DNA of 64,000 bases from Symbiodinium natans (GCA_905221605.1 CAJNDS010002358.1:245049-309048), one strand, 5' to 3'. Positions 13,150 through 25,120 are shown, counted from the first letter of the stretch. A program made the numbers and translations. The notes: generated by a model from the sequence alone, not told the origin.

Positions 13150-16100
13150 CTCCAGATCAGCAATGACCTCTTCTTCGCGGCGTTGAAACTGCTTTCTCTG
13201 TTCCTCCAGCTTTGCTTGCTCCTGAGGAGCTTTTGAGTCTGCAATGCAAAAAAACGAAGCGCATCTGCCCAAAGCTACTTAGTGCAACTTGAGGGCCTGT
13301 GGGTCAGAGTCTTGCTAGGTGAAGTTGAGAAATACGCAGTCGCGAAGTGTCGTGAAGCAGGAGGTCCTGCTTGATTTGGGCCATGGCTTCACCCAAGTGC
13401 TGTCGAAGATCTTCTAGCTCCTGGCACGGGCGTGGCTCTGCAATAGAACTCAATAGAACAACCCCTGAGAGCAATCGCTGACGGCTGATGTTGACATGTC
13501 CTTTTCACGTGCGGCATCTAGCTGCCGAAGTTCGCTTTGATGCTTACAGAGAGCCTGTCAATCTGCAATGTTGCGGCATATGGTAGATGCTTCAGGGAAT
13601 TCAGTCACTCACTGCGCAGGCCTCATCGGTCGCCCTCCGAAGCTCACCGCGTTCATTCTCCAAGTCGGCACCTGGGTGTGTAGGGCGACTCCGTTCACCT
13701 CTTTGCCCGCGTGCCTACCTACATATTATCTATCTATGCATGCATATACGCAGAGTATACGCATGATACTTGCTGCGTAGTAGAAGATGTTCACCCTCCC
13801 TCGCAAGATGCAATCATTGCAATATTACCCCGAAAGGCCCAAACGCACGCGTGCAGCCTGAACGAAGTGAAACATGTTTACTTGCAACACCCAAGTTATA
13901 CAGCCGATGGCACGTGTCAAAAACTGCTTCAGCTAGTAGAAATACCGCAATGACTTGAGACAGAGCTGTCATCAGGCAGCCTTTTGGGAGGAAGACCTGT
14001 TTTTTGTTGGGAGAAGTACCGAACTTCTCAAGCGTCAGACCACCATGTGCCATATGCTGTACTTTTGGCTATCAGCTGCAGCCCAACCCCCTGAACCTCC
14101 CTTTCCCCAAAACCAACAGGTGCTAAAAGTGCAGAGGAGATGCCTAAAACAAAAGGGAAAGCACATGAGGTTGGAATATGGTTACCAATGCATCAGGCAA
14201 GGAATGTCCAGACAATGTTGCTGATTTTGCACGGGAGTCTCCATATGCAAGGGTGGTGCAGCCACAAGAGTTCTTGTATGACTACTTGTGCAGTTCTACC
14301 GTGAGTACGGCTAGAGGTACTTCTGTTACGTTGGGTTACATGGATGACTGACATGGAGTCATGCGAGCGCTACAGCCAATATTCCTGAAGATCAAAATAG
14401 TCTAGGACTGATCACACAACTCTCACACAGTCATCAATACTGCAAGAGCACTCCATTCAGGGGGCCAACTGCGTGAGAATGCTTGGGTAGAGGGAGCGCG
14501 CACATACAATCCAATATATATATATATATATATATACATATAGATATATATATATATAGTGTGGCTTTCGCTACCGAACATTCTAGCGTCGCTGGGCCGT
14601 TCACATCTTTGCTGGCATTCTGCGAGCCGCGTGGTGGAGACCGCTTGGCAATCCTTCACTCGACGTCCCCGAACACACAATTGATCAGCATGTGCACGGC
14701 TCGCCTTCAAATTTCGCAGCATCTCCTCCAGCTGCTTCTTCTGCTGCTGAACGCCGTTCACCTATTTTCCAAGGATCGGAAAAAGTGATTCTTACTTGCA
14801 CTCTGGCCTTCCTATGCTTGTTTCTGCGAGAAGATGCTCTCGCCTCCGCCCTCGCATCTTCCAGCTGCTTGGCCAAACGTGCCGTTTCTTCTCCTGTCAC
14901 TATCGCTGATCAGTCTGAAACTACCTAAACTACTTCGCCTGAAGCAAGCGGATCCTGCCTGCTGCTACCCGCGCTTCCTGCAACTTTGCGCTGGCTTCCT
15001 TCTCCACAGCCAGCTGTTGTTCCACATGCTCCCGGCTCAACCGATCCATCAGCACTTCCAGTTGGCGATCCCGCTCAGCTGCTAGCTCTTTGCGCAAGGA
15101 AGCTTCACGTTCCTCCATTTCCAGGTTCGCCTGGTCCTTTTGTGCCTTCTGGGAAGCTTCCGCTTCAGCTCGCAGTCGTGCTTCAATTTGGGAAAGCTGG
15201 TGCTGGTGCTGGTGGTTAGCGTCTGTTAAACGCGCCTCAGCTTCGCAGAGAGATGACTGAAACCGCATGCGTTCTGCTGCAAGTGCTTCCCGGAGCTTCA
15301 CCTCAGAAGTCTCTGCAGCCTGGCGGATGAGCTCTTCACGCAAGCGCCTCTCCGCTAGCAGATCCGCCGCGCATTTTGTCCTCTCTTCCTGCAGCTCACG
15401 GTTGAAACGCTCGAACTCATCGCGGACCTTCTGGCGGTGAGCTTCCCGTTCCCGGTCGAGCGCTGTCTCCATCTCACGATGCTTTTGCTCGCGAAGTTCC
15501 TGGAGCTGCTGCTGAGCCGATGCCAGGAGCTCCCTCCTCTGCTCGTCCAAGGCTTCTCTCTGCAATTCCTCCATACGAAGCTTCTCTTGCTTTCTCTCGG
15601 CCAAGATGCGCTCCACCTCAGGCTGAAGACCCTTCACGGTCATGTCTTTGATTTCCTTCACCTTTTCCTTTTCCCATGCCTCTCTCTTCAAACGTTCTGT
15701 TGCGATCCAGTTCTGCTTGTTCTTTGCAAGCTCCTTTGCTGCATGATCCTCCATCTCCTCAATCTTCATCTGGTACTTGCGCTCCACGGCCTTGAGCTCA
15801 TCTGAGAAGAGCTCACATCTTCTTGTCAACTCGGTCTTGTCATTGAGAAGTCGGTCCACCTTAAGGAACGGCCACGTTGCATCCGACCATACAGATATAG
15901 ACAGATCATACATAATTTACATAATCATACAGCAATCGGCTGAGCTCGGATCCAGCTTCAAGTGTCGCTCACTGCCAGCCTTGGTTGTGTACAGAAACGT
16001 TCGAAAAACAAGACCAGACGGAGCACGCAGGCGTGGTCCACCTCGTAGTGTGCCTTCTGTTGCTGCAACTTCTCTTCCCACTCCTTCACCTCCACATCAT

Positions 16101-17660
16101 GCTCTGGCAGCTTGCGCAGGAAAGCCCGAGAAGAGCTGGCTAGGCCTACAGTATGCCTGCTCAATCACAGAAAGGGATGCTCAGAGTGCCCTTTCTTCTG
16201 GGGGCGTGTGCATTCTTGGTGTCTGAAGACCTCTGAGGACCTGGCTGTTGCTTGCACCTTTTCCTTTGCTCTCTCCTCAAACAGCAAGTGTTTGTAGTCA
16301 TGAACCATTCCAGGGACCCCAAGGGTTTGAGAAAGGATTGAAGTCCTGAGACTCGTGGAGTGCCCTCTTCAAAGAATCAATGATGAGCTTCTTGTCTTGA
16401 ACTTCCACCTGAGAAAAATGCACTTCAAGCCACTCATCGTTCCCAAGATCTGCGCTTAAAAAATTGTTCGACACCTCCAGCATTGAAGTTCTGGATTGGA
16501 CAGCTGCCGCGTCCTACAACGGGCTGAGAAGCAGAGGAGTAGACACTACCAAAGACCAACATCAGAGTCAGCCATCTTGTCCTGAGCCAGGCCTGATGGA
16601 ATGAGAGACCTTCAGGGATGTCACTTTGAAGAATTGGATGGGCCACTTGAGACAGCTGGATGTTGAAGCCTTGAGACGTCGTTCTCACCTCCGGCAGAGA
16701 CGGGAGCGTGTGGGGTGTCAGCCAATTCACAAACTTGAGCAGTGGTTGCTGCCTGCTTGTGTGGACGAACGAGTCGACAGTATTATCCTGAAACTACAGA
16801 CCACCATGGGACCATGGGCTTGACATCAGACGAATGCTTGCCCAACACCGGCCCGAGCTCAGAACGAGGAGATGTCTGCTTTCGAAGATTCCTGCAACCA
16901 GCGCATCATCTTCCAGCTTTCCCCGGCTTCCTGAACAAAAGCCACCTCAACCTCGTCCAGAAAGCTCATGATGGAAGCCAGCCTCTCCTGTTACAATAGG
17001 TTCAGCCATGAACTGCTCGACTGCTTGACACGATCAGGACACTGACCTGCGGCTGTGCGCAAGCTGCCGGCCTAAGCTGGCGGGGACACTCAAAGCATTC
17101 GTTCGTGCTCCATCGTCATTGCTCAAGTGGCCGTGGCTTGTCCGCATTCCCCTCCCTTTGTTTCAAACCCATGTTTCGGCCTCCAGCCACAAACCCTAGT
17201 CACAGAGGTTTACGTAAAGTAGGCTTTGACTTTTCATGGAGGGGGCAGAGGGCTGGTTGGGAGCCAAGCCGATGTATGATGCCCGACACTTGCCCCGGGC
17301 CTGGTATACAGACACACGGTTTTAATTTAGAGTCGGGGAATGCCCAAGCTGCAAACCACTACCTCCAGGGCATGGACAATTTTAATGGACATGCAGCATG
17401 TCGAAGTGTTCCTTCGCATTGTTGGCCTATGTTAATATGATGTACGATGCGAAGTACGCAGTTCACCCCCCACATCCCCCTGAACTTGATTGAGCTTCCA
17501 GCATAACCGGCTGGGCTGGAGCAGGGGTCATCTGCAGCGCCCATGTCCAATCGTCAAGGTTGGGCAGGACTGTTTCTTCGTTGATGCACTTCCGTGCCTC
17601 TGGTGAATGCGACTCGCCGTCGCTTTGAGTTCGAAGCTCCTGCTCGCACAGGCAGAGGAG
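13150..17660 (-). CDS. CEP131: CEP131-like (AZI1) centriolar satellite / basal body coiled-coil protein
   Basis: A multi-exon coiled-coil gene. The core exon (15859-14969, about 297 codons) is an uninterrupted charged coiled coil. It contains RLLNDKTELTRRCE, then KEIKDMTVKGLQPEVERIL, then a late DRQLEVLMDRL. These correspond in order to the conserved block of animal CEP131 (LINDKKVLSEKCE ... VRGLEPEIQKLI ... DKEIELVIHRL), recalled from family knowledge and not searched. The preceding exon ends at 16042 with LQQQKAHYE and joins in phase 0. Further likely exons: 17650-17540, 16990-16870 (SIMSFLDEVEVAFVQEAGES), 16780-16690, 16420-16365, 14890-14830, 14745-14690, 13560-13500, 13440-13330 and 13240-13150. 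CEP131 family proteins act in centriolar satellites, basal bodies and ciliogenesis, which fits a flagellated alga. The gene lies wholly between the two halves of the kinesin motor gene, on the same strand. Confidence 0.75.
14514..14559. repeat. (TA)n microsatellite
   Basis: About 46 bases of TA repeat with minor interruptions, in an intron-like part of the CEP131-like gene between likely exons. Confidence 0.95.
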
Positions 17661-17699
17661 AGACACAAAAAGTAATGGCGCAGTAGATTGGTCCGGAAG

Positions 17700-20220
17700 G
17701 TTGCGACTGCAATGTCCTTAATGGACAAAATCCGAGATCTCATCTGTGCAACCTTGTCCTGGCAGGCCGGGCTCACTGACGTCAACGCAAGCCAGAGAAG
17801 TCAGCTGGAATATTCCAGTGTGGAAACGTGGCCGTGGGACGGCCGTGGCATCCGAAACTGAGGCAGCCCTGGGGCGACACTCGTGCAGAGCTTCACCAAA
17901 CTTGTCCAAATATGACCCAGCTATCTAGCAGATGCCTGGGAGGCAAGGACGGCGACTGCAAGGTACTGATCGGATCCTCTCCGCAGATCGAATGGCGCAA
18001 GTCTGCGGAGCTGAGCTGGGAGACATGATGGCCTCTCCGTAGACCCTCGGGCAGTAGGGCTGGCGCCTTCTGGGCCCAGAGACAGATCAAAATGTCAGAA
18101 AGTCTCTGAACAAAGCTAGTTTGAACCAAACTTTCGCTGATGTGCGGAAACAGCTAGAGGAACGATCTCGAGGTTTGAGGCAGCGCGAGGAGCAAGGAGC
18201 ACCAATCCAAACCTCCAAAGCCGCGCTCACACCGCTTCCCGACTAGTCGGGTCCTCCCCCCTCCCCCTGGCTTCCCCCAAAGAAACCCGCAGAAAGGCCG
18301 GATTTATTGGTTTGTAAGGACACTCTCAAACTCCTGGACTTAGCGCTTCACAGCCCACGGTCCCCTCCGAACCGGTCCCAAACGCCGGGTAGGATCACAG
18401 ACCGTCCCCACCCCCGACCCGGCTCCCACCCCCGCTTTCTCGTGGCTTTCCTTTCTAAGATACGTCGTCCGCTGCTCCGCCCCCCTGTCCTCCCCTATTC
18501 CGCCCCTAAGACAGTGAAGCTTGCTAAAAAGCCAGGTATTCTTTGCCTTCGTAAACCAAATTGTCACACGGACGCAGACAACGCTCGCTGACTCCGACGA
18601 GCTCGCTGTCCCTCATCGATTAAAAATCCTACTTAGTGTTTCGCTTGCTCCACATACAGCACCCATGAGTACTGATGCCTGGGCCCAGCAGGATGTGACT
18701 GCACAAAGAAGTGCGACTTGTTCGGCAGCTCATTGCCTTTGAGTCAAGAGGCCCATGATAGCCCACGAATCCCTCGACATCACCAACACGTCTCAGTTCT
18801 TTTGCCTCCCAGAACCTCGAGGACGACTTCCTGCTGCAGTAGAAGTGCAACGGCAGCATTCTCTCGGAACGACAATTGCTCACCTCAGGATTCTGTTTTG
18901 GCCCTTCTTGCTCACGCGCAGGTGAAGCATCCTGGCCTGAGCGAGAACTTGCACGGCTGTGGCACGAAACAGAACTCGGCGTGGCTCCGAGCTCCGTGCA
19001 GAGCGACATTTCGTGGGGGGGCACGGGCTTCGGCCTTCGGACTGCGTCGCGCTGTTCGCGACAGCTCACTTCTTCCTGCTTCTTCCTGCGTCTTGTGGCG
19101 CTTGCCTGTCCTCTTCCTGGCCGAGGTTCCAGCTGTGCTGCCCGGGCCGACGACATGCGTGGCGACGGCTCCGGTGCTGGCACCTCCGCATCCGAACAGG
19201 AGCTGGAAGCTGAAGCTGCGCAGCTACGGTAAAGCCAGCTCTGCTAGGAACCAGCTAAGCCAACCCGTAGCCAAACCTGTGGGAATATCCCACAAGCACA
19301 ACGACCGCCGACACCTTGTGGCACGCATGCAGCCCAGTGCCTCGTCCTCGGGGTCATGGTCGGTTCTCGCAGCTGCTGGTTTTCGTGGCCTGCAAAAAAC
19401 TCACAAATTTCACAACTCGCCAACCAAGAGTGCCAGATAAGCAGCTGACGCAGAAGCGATCGCGGCAGAATCTGCAGGGACCACCTTCAGCAGTCTTCGC
19501 GATCTGTTTACGCAACCCTAGCCTGTCAAAAATAAACTGCAAGCAACCACTAGACTCACTAGACAGTACTTGTTGCAACGAGTTTACCAACAAAATCACG
19601 CAGACACAGACATGGATTGACTTAGTGTGAGTAACCAACCGCTAAAACTAAGCAAGTCTGAGCTAGCCCTGCACCAGCAACGCCAATATTTCCTGCCTTT
19701 TTCCTTGCCAACCATCCCCCGCAGTACCACATTGGCTGAGGAGGGACCCAGGGAGGCGGGAGGGGGCAGACAGCCACAACTGCAAAACTACGTCTCTGCA
19801 AGGGCCGGCACTCTTGGCGCCTGTGCCTTCAACGACGCCTTCGCTGAACCGGAGCGCTCCTTGCTTGCAACAGATACATTGCTCCACATGGCCATCTAGA
19901 GGCAGGTCCCGCGCGCAGCAAGGCGTCGTCAAGTGGACTTGTTTTGGTCATGTCACTGCATGTCACTGCAAAACCCCGAACTCCTGAGGAGGTCGAGGAG
20001 CCATGGAGACATGGCACAGGTCGGCTGGAAGCTGGAGGTGGAGAAATGGTGGATGCCCTGGACATCCCCAGACTAGGCCCCTGAGGTACAGCTTCTATTA
20101 CATTCTTGCCGTGCTTTGTTGTGCTTCTCGGAAAACTTGCTTCCGGAGCCAAACATCCCGGAAAACTCGCTCAAGTGATACTTCGAATTTCAAGCATTCA
20201 GCGGCAGGACTGGCTGGGGA
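17700..20220. other. Region between the CEP131-like core and the kinesin 5' block
   Basis: Holds a 184-codon minus-strand frame (19183-18629) rich in Arg, Ser and Pro, and a helical minus-strand fragment near 18125-18060 (SFVQRLSDILICLWAQK). Either could be an N-terminal exon of the CEP131-like gene. A C-x2-C-x3-C-x2-C pattern near 19500-19440 (minus) has no supporting context. No kinesin exon lies here: the motor reading continues directly from 20228 to 10205. Confidence 0.35.
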
Positions 20221-20227
20221 ATTGTGC

Positions 20228-21170
20228 CTCCATGAAGCTACAGCGCAACGTGATCTCCGTGTCGTAGTCGACGCTCGCTTCTATGTGATCAAATACCTTC
20301 CAAACTTCTAGTATCTGCATGACACCGCCAATGCACGTCTTCCGTCAAGATACCCGTGCCCCCAGAAAAGGCGCACGAAGCGTGCGGCTCTTGGCACAAT
20401 CCCTTGCAAGTCTGGCCTGGGGGGTCAAGATCTCAGCAGAATATGGACTTTTGGACAGCCTTCTGAGACGCAGACGCAATGCTGTCGATCGCAAGGTTCC
20501 CAGGACCTCAGCTGACAAGCTGAAACAAGCTATGTGTAGACTATTGGGTGCTCAGGAGGAGTACCACAGTAAGAGGCCGTGACCGTACATACTGTGCGTC
20601 TTGCCAGAAGACTGGCAGCAACACAAGACATCCACCGCTCTCGAAACATAGCATCCTCTGCCATCGATGGCATGAGACCCCTTATTAAGCCACATTCAGA
20701 GACATTCAAGTCAAGTTCGCCAGATCGGCCGTCTGCCCGTAGGCAAGGACTGTGCCATTGTACCCACTTAAGACATCCGAGACGACCGGCTTCCCGACCT
20801 CAGAGAGTGCAGAGTACTTGACACTCTCGACGGATGTACCAAAAAAAAAGCTGGCAAGGCACTGCATCAAGCTGCTCTCACACAACACGTTCCTACGTCC
20901 TACCTCCCCTTTGCAGCTGAGAAAATCAAAAGAGCGCGGCCCACCAACTCTGCCCGACATAGAAATCGAGGGCCGAGCATGCTCAAAAATGTCTTCCTGA
21001 GTTGCTTCCTGCCGCGTGCAGAGTTGAGCATGCACTTTCAGGACGATGGGCAGTCAGGCACATGTGTGCTCGCAGCGCACCTCACCAAAGGCCTTGCTGA
21101 AGTCGAAGACATAAGCACCGTCTGCAGAGGAAACCTTGACTTGAGGGTACTTGCAGAACTCTGTCAGGCT
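20228..21170 (-). CDS. Kinesin-1-like motor domain, 5' half (six exons)
   Basis: First half of a kinesin motor. Exons on the minus strand: about 21170-21081 (YVFDFSKAFGE), 21008-20979 (EATQEDIFEH), 20798-20730 (GYNGTVLAYGQT), 20611-20584 (SSGKTHSMYG), 20402-20382 (a 21-base micro-exon, IVPRAA) and 20307-20228 (VWKVFDHIEASVDYD ... RCSFME). The P-loop AYGQT-SSGKT is split by an intron. SSGKTH is typical of conventional kinesin (KIF5/kinesin-1). Four of the six donors, including the one after the last exon, are GC; two are GT. The first beta strand (the VRVRP-type start) was not found upstream, so the N terminus is missing from this model. The block ends in phase 0 at a GC donor, and the natural next residues (VYKEKMKDLL) are at 10205. 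Confidence 0.9.
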
Positions 21171-22505
21171 CGATGAGTAGGCACGACGCTACCAGTAGCA
21201 CATGTTTGGCAGCGGGCGCTTCTTCCGTTTCGGTGAATTGCGAAGGACACAAAGTCCTCGCGGACATGTTCGGATGGCATCGGTTGGGGAAGAGCTTCTG
21301 GCCGTGGTCCTGCTGCTCATTCTCCATGACCCGAGGCCTCCATCAGCAAGGTCTGCTTGCGAGCATGACGCATGAATGAACACTACCATTCAGGAATCAT
21401 TCAGGACTGTGTCATTGCGCACGCAGACACAGGCATCCTATAATGTCAACGTGCAGCAGAAGCAACTCCAGTTCACCACAATGGAGTCCCAACGTTAGCC
21501 CGCGCACGAATGCTCCTCCTCCTTTCCTCGAGCCAGTCGAAATTGTGTCCGGTGTAAAACCGCCGGTGGCTGTGGCTACTGTATTTATCGTGCACGTTAG
21601 CTTCGTGAACCCTTGCAGGAACTTGGCTTGCTTTGGACGTAGCACCCCGCGCTGCCTGTGGGGGGTAGGGGGGGCAGGGGGGGGGGGCATCTTCGAATCT
21701 GTTCGATACTCTGCGTGACATTCAAAAGGCAAATCGGCGGACAGATTCCGCAGGTTATTCCATTCATTTCGGACCTCTCGAGAACATGCTCTCCCCTTAG
21801 ATATCCTGAGACCCTATACTGGAAGAATCAGGAGGTGCCGGTGGAACCCCTCGTCAGGAGCCGTATTCACACAGGACTCCAGGACTGACCCCCAAGCCAG
21901 CATGGCTGCTGAGCCGATGCTGAGGACTCGGCCGAAAACGCACGACGACCTGGACGGATATGGTGCGCGAGTTCCTGGGCATCTGAGGATCTAGTTGAGG
22001 CCAGCTCTGAAAAGTAGCAAGTCTCAATATTCGCGTATGCCGAGTGCGCCACGACCTCTTCAAGAGCTGCATGGGAGATGCTGGCTCCATCAGAAATGAT
22101 GGCGAGTCCGGGCACCTTTCGAACCCTTGCGCCCGCAGTGTGCCCCAGAGGGATTCTTTCTGCAGTTGGCAGTGGATCATCAATTTGCAGTACTGACCAA
22201 GACCAAACACTTGATTCCTAAATGTAAAGTCCTGAATGTTTGATTGCACAGTTTTTGGACTGGATCTTCAACAGCCCGGATCTGCCAGAGATCTAATTGA
22301 TTGACGCTGCTCTCTACAGGAACTAGCCGATTGAACATACGCGAGACTTCCCAGGACAGCGTGCTTCTTGTGAGCACGCCGAAACAGGTGCTCGCTGGGC
22401 TTGCAAGTGTCTTCACAACCGCTGCAAGACGCGGGTCTATGCCGGGTCGTGGATTGGGGTGGATTAGGCATGCTGTCGCAGTCACCATCGAAGCGAGTCA
22501 AATCT

Positions 22506-24143
22506 CTAAGCTGCTGGCATTGGAAGGTCTTCATACTCGGTACCGAGCAGCGCGGGCATTGCAAACGTGACATACAAGCTTCCCAACAGGATGGCAACAA
22601 GGTTAAGGCAGAAACCGAAGCTTGCCATTTGCCACACTGAAACTCGCCCAGTGGAATACACAACCATATTCGGACCTCCTGCCATGGGCAACATGAAGGC
22701 AAACGAAGCAGCGAAGGTCACGCCCAGAAGAAGGTGGACAGGGCTGTTGCCCATGTGCTGAGCAGCACTGGCCATGATTGGGCCAAAGATACTTAACGTA
22801 GACATATTTGAGACCACTTCTGTCACAAAGCAGATCACCGTCACCACCACAAGGTTGAAAGCAAAGAAACTGAGGCCCAGGTTCTCAAGGGTCTCCGCGA
22901 TGATCTGGGCTAAGCCACTTTCGACTGTGCCGTGAGCGATTAAAGCCCCACCGCCAAACACGAATAGAATCTCCCAGCTGAAATCTCTTTTCACACTCTC
23001 CCAATCCAAGATGTAGTTAGGCCTGGGACCAGAGCAACTCGATTGGCAGCGATCTTCACCAAGAACCCGCTTCAGGGCAGAAGGCAGCCATCGACCGCAC
23101 GGTATCAGAAAAAAAGGAAGCGTGAGCACAAGACCTATGGACCCGCTGTCTAGATCCTTTGACACCCACGTTTTCCACCCAGGAAACCTGTCAATCCTAG
23201 ACGCAGTAAACCACAGGACCACCAAGCAAACCATGTGAAAGCCAACCACCATCTCCTCGAAAGTCACTTTGCCCAGCTGCTGGGTGCGAAGAAAAGCTTC
23301 CCGGTTCACGACAATGCGCGCACCACTCCACCAATAGGCTACGCAGGTTGCGCTGTAGACGCAGAGCAAGAGTGCCGCCGACAAAGGAAGCGCCACCATA
23401 CAGAATCTTGCGAATGAAAACTCCTCTTCGTCTGGCCAAAACTCTTGGAAAATGGCCAGGAAGATTCCGTTGGTGGGCGTGCCCACTGGAGTTGCCAGCC
23501 CGCCGACAGTTGCAGAGTAGCCTACAGCCAGAAGCATGATGCTGTGGAACGAAGGATGTCCTCCTTCTAAAGATGAAAGGAAAGCCTTCATCATCGGCAT
23601 AATGCACAGCATTGTTGCTGTGTTGGAGATCCACATGCTTAGCAGCCAGGTAGTCAACATAAATGCAGCAAGGTAAAACTGTATGCGATCTCCAATCTTC
23701 GAGAGCACAGCTCGCACGAAACGCGTGTGCAAGTTCCAACGCTCGATAGCAAGGCCAAGCAAGAAGCCTGCAATGAATAGGAAAGATGTGCTCGAAAAGA
23801 ACTTGCGTGCCAGAGCACTTGCCTTGACTACCCCAAAAAGCGGGTAGAGGCCCATCGGCAGCAAGCTGCTGATTGATAGCGGCATCACCTCTGAAATCCA
23901 GAACAGAGCTGTGACCATGAGGACGGCAAGGCCCTTGGCGGCATCCGGGAACCTAGGATCCAGGTTAGCCCTCGGTACGAGGGCTAAGAGAAGGATGGCC
24001 GTGAACAAAACGCCACAAAGCCTTCGACCGCCTGGGAGCTCCTGTGCCTGCATCGCATCTGACTTCTGGTTGCCAGTGTTGTCGATGGACTCTGTACTTC
24101 CATCAAGAACAGCTGGCACAACATCTGTACACTCCGAATCCAT
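22506..24143 (-). CDS. SLC13/DASS-family Na+-coupled anion (di/tricarboxylate or sulfate) transporter
   Basis: A 545-residue, intronless membrane protein. The frame is open upstream to 24275 but without another in-frame ATG, so the start at 24143 (MDSECTDVV) is chosen. About a dozen hydrophobic segments are visible. Family hallmarks: FWISEVMPLSISSLLPMGLY near residues 81-100, the first SNT motif (SNTATMLC, 173-180), the hairpin TPVGTPTN (218-225), a second SN-x-x-T motif (VSNMSTLSIF, about 460) and the late AFMLPMAGGPN stretch. In DASS/SLC13 carriers the two SNT motifs line the Na+ and carboxylate sites. The family moves dicarboxylates, citrate or sulfate with Na+ or by exchange; the substrate cannot be read from sequence. 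The N-terminal ~40 residues are polar. The transporter lies about 1.3 kb upstream of the kinesin 5' block on the same strand. Confidence 0.92.
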   Translation of the reverse strand: MDSECTDVVPAVLDGSTESIDNTGNQKSDAMQAQELPGGRRLCGVLFTAILLLALVPRANLDPRFPDAAKGLAVLMVTALFWISEVMPLSISSLLPMGLYPLFGVVKASALARKFFSSTSFLFIAGFLLGLAIERWNLHTRFVRAVLSKIGDRIQFYLAAFMLTTWLLSMWISNTATMLCIMPMMKAFLSSLEGGHPSFHSIMLLAVGYSATVGGLATPVGTPTNGIFLAIFQEFWPDEEEFSFARFCMVALPLSAALLLCVYSATCVAYWWSGARIVVNREAFLRTQQLGKVTFEEMVVGFHMVCLVVLWFTASRIDRFPGWKTWVSKDLDSGSIGLVLTLPFFLIPCGRWLPSALKRVLGEDRCQSSCSGPRPNYILDWESVKRDFSWEILFVFGGGALIAHGTVESGLAQIIAETLENLGLSFFAFNLVVVTVICFVTEVVSNMSTLSIFGPIMASAAQHMGNSPVHLLLGVTFAASFAFMLPMAGGPNMVVYSTGRVSVWQMASFGFCLNLVAILLGSLYVTFAMPALLGTEYEDLPMPAA

Positions 24144-24450
24144 GCGGAGCGCGATGCAGAGAGGCCCGAAGACCAGGGAAGCAGTCGCTTTCTGCGAGCT
24201 GCGAGGAACTGAATCGTCGGGCAACTTGCACTGGAGTCTGCTGGAGCCATTACAAACGGTCCCTCTCTGCGACAAGCAAATACACCACGACCTCGGCTGT
24301 CCTACATTTACTTGTCAATCCTGTAATTGAAAGCTGTGCTTCACTCATGTAACACAGTTGCGCCTGAGTCCGGTCAATTGGTCCGGCGGGAGGCTATCAC
24401 CTTCTCACAGAACCATCACCGCCATCTGCTTTTTGGCATCTTCGTAGTTA

Positions 24451-25120
24451 CTTCTTTATATCTACTATATATATATTATATATAGTATGAAATTATGCTA
24501 AAATAATATATAGTAATGTAGTAATATACAACATAATGCAATAGTATGTTTAATATAAAAATCAAATAACAAAGCAGATGTAAAAATATAATGATATAAT
24601 CAAACCACGATGCAATAATGCAACAAAAATGAAACAATACAAGAATCTACTAATGCAATGCTGTATCAATATACGAATATACCGATATAAGAATATAAGA
24701 TTATCAAAATTTCATAATATCATGATGTAATCATGTAGTCACATGATAAGAATATGTTAATACTGTACTATATACTAGTATAGAAAAACGAAAACCGAAC
24801 AGTATATCAATATATATATATATAGATAGATATGAATATACGACCAATAAAACAATGTAGTAGTCGTATATTCTTGAGACAATACAGTACTATAACGATA
24901 TATGAAACAGCAGAACACTACAACAGAAAATATGTATACGTATATCTATCAACATCAACACAAGATACAACATCGTATAATATAAAATAATATAGTATAG
25001 AATAATATAATATAATGGAACATAGTATATTATAATATAGTATAATAGAATATAGTATAATATTTAATATAGCATATAATATTATAGTATAATGTAATAT
25101 AAGAAAAAATCATATAATGC
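24451..25120. other. Extremely AT-rich island
   Basis: About 670 bases made almost only of A and T with dense TATA/ATAATATA words and no open frame of note. The flanks change abruptly back to balanced composition. It lies just upstream of the SLC13-like gene. No terminal inverted repeats or target-site duplication were obvious by eye. Confidence 0.9.

Noticed and set aside
19440-19510. C-x2-C-x3-C-x2-C mini zinc finger on the minus strand
   Set aside because: Too short, without flanking structure; other frames are equally open.
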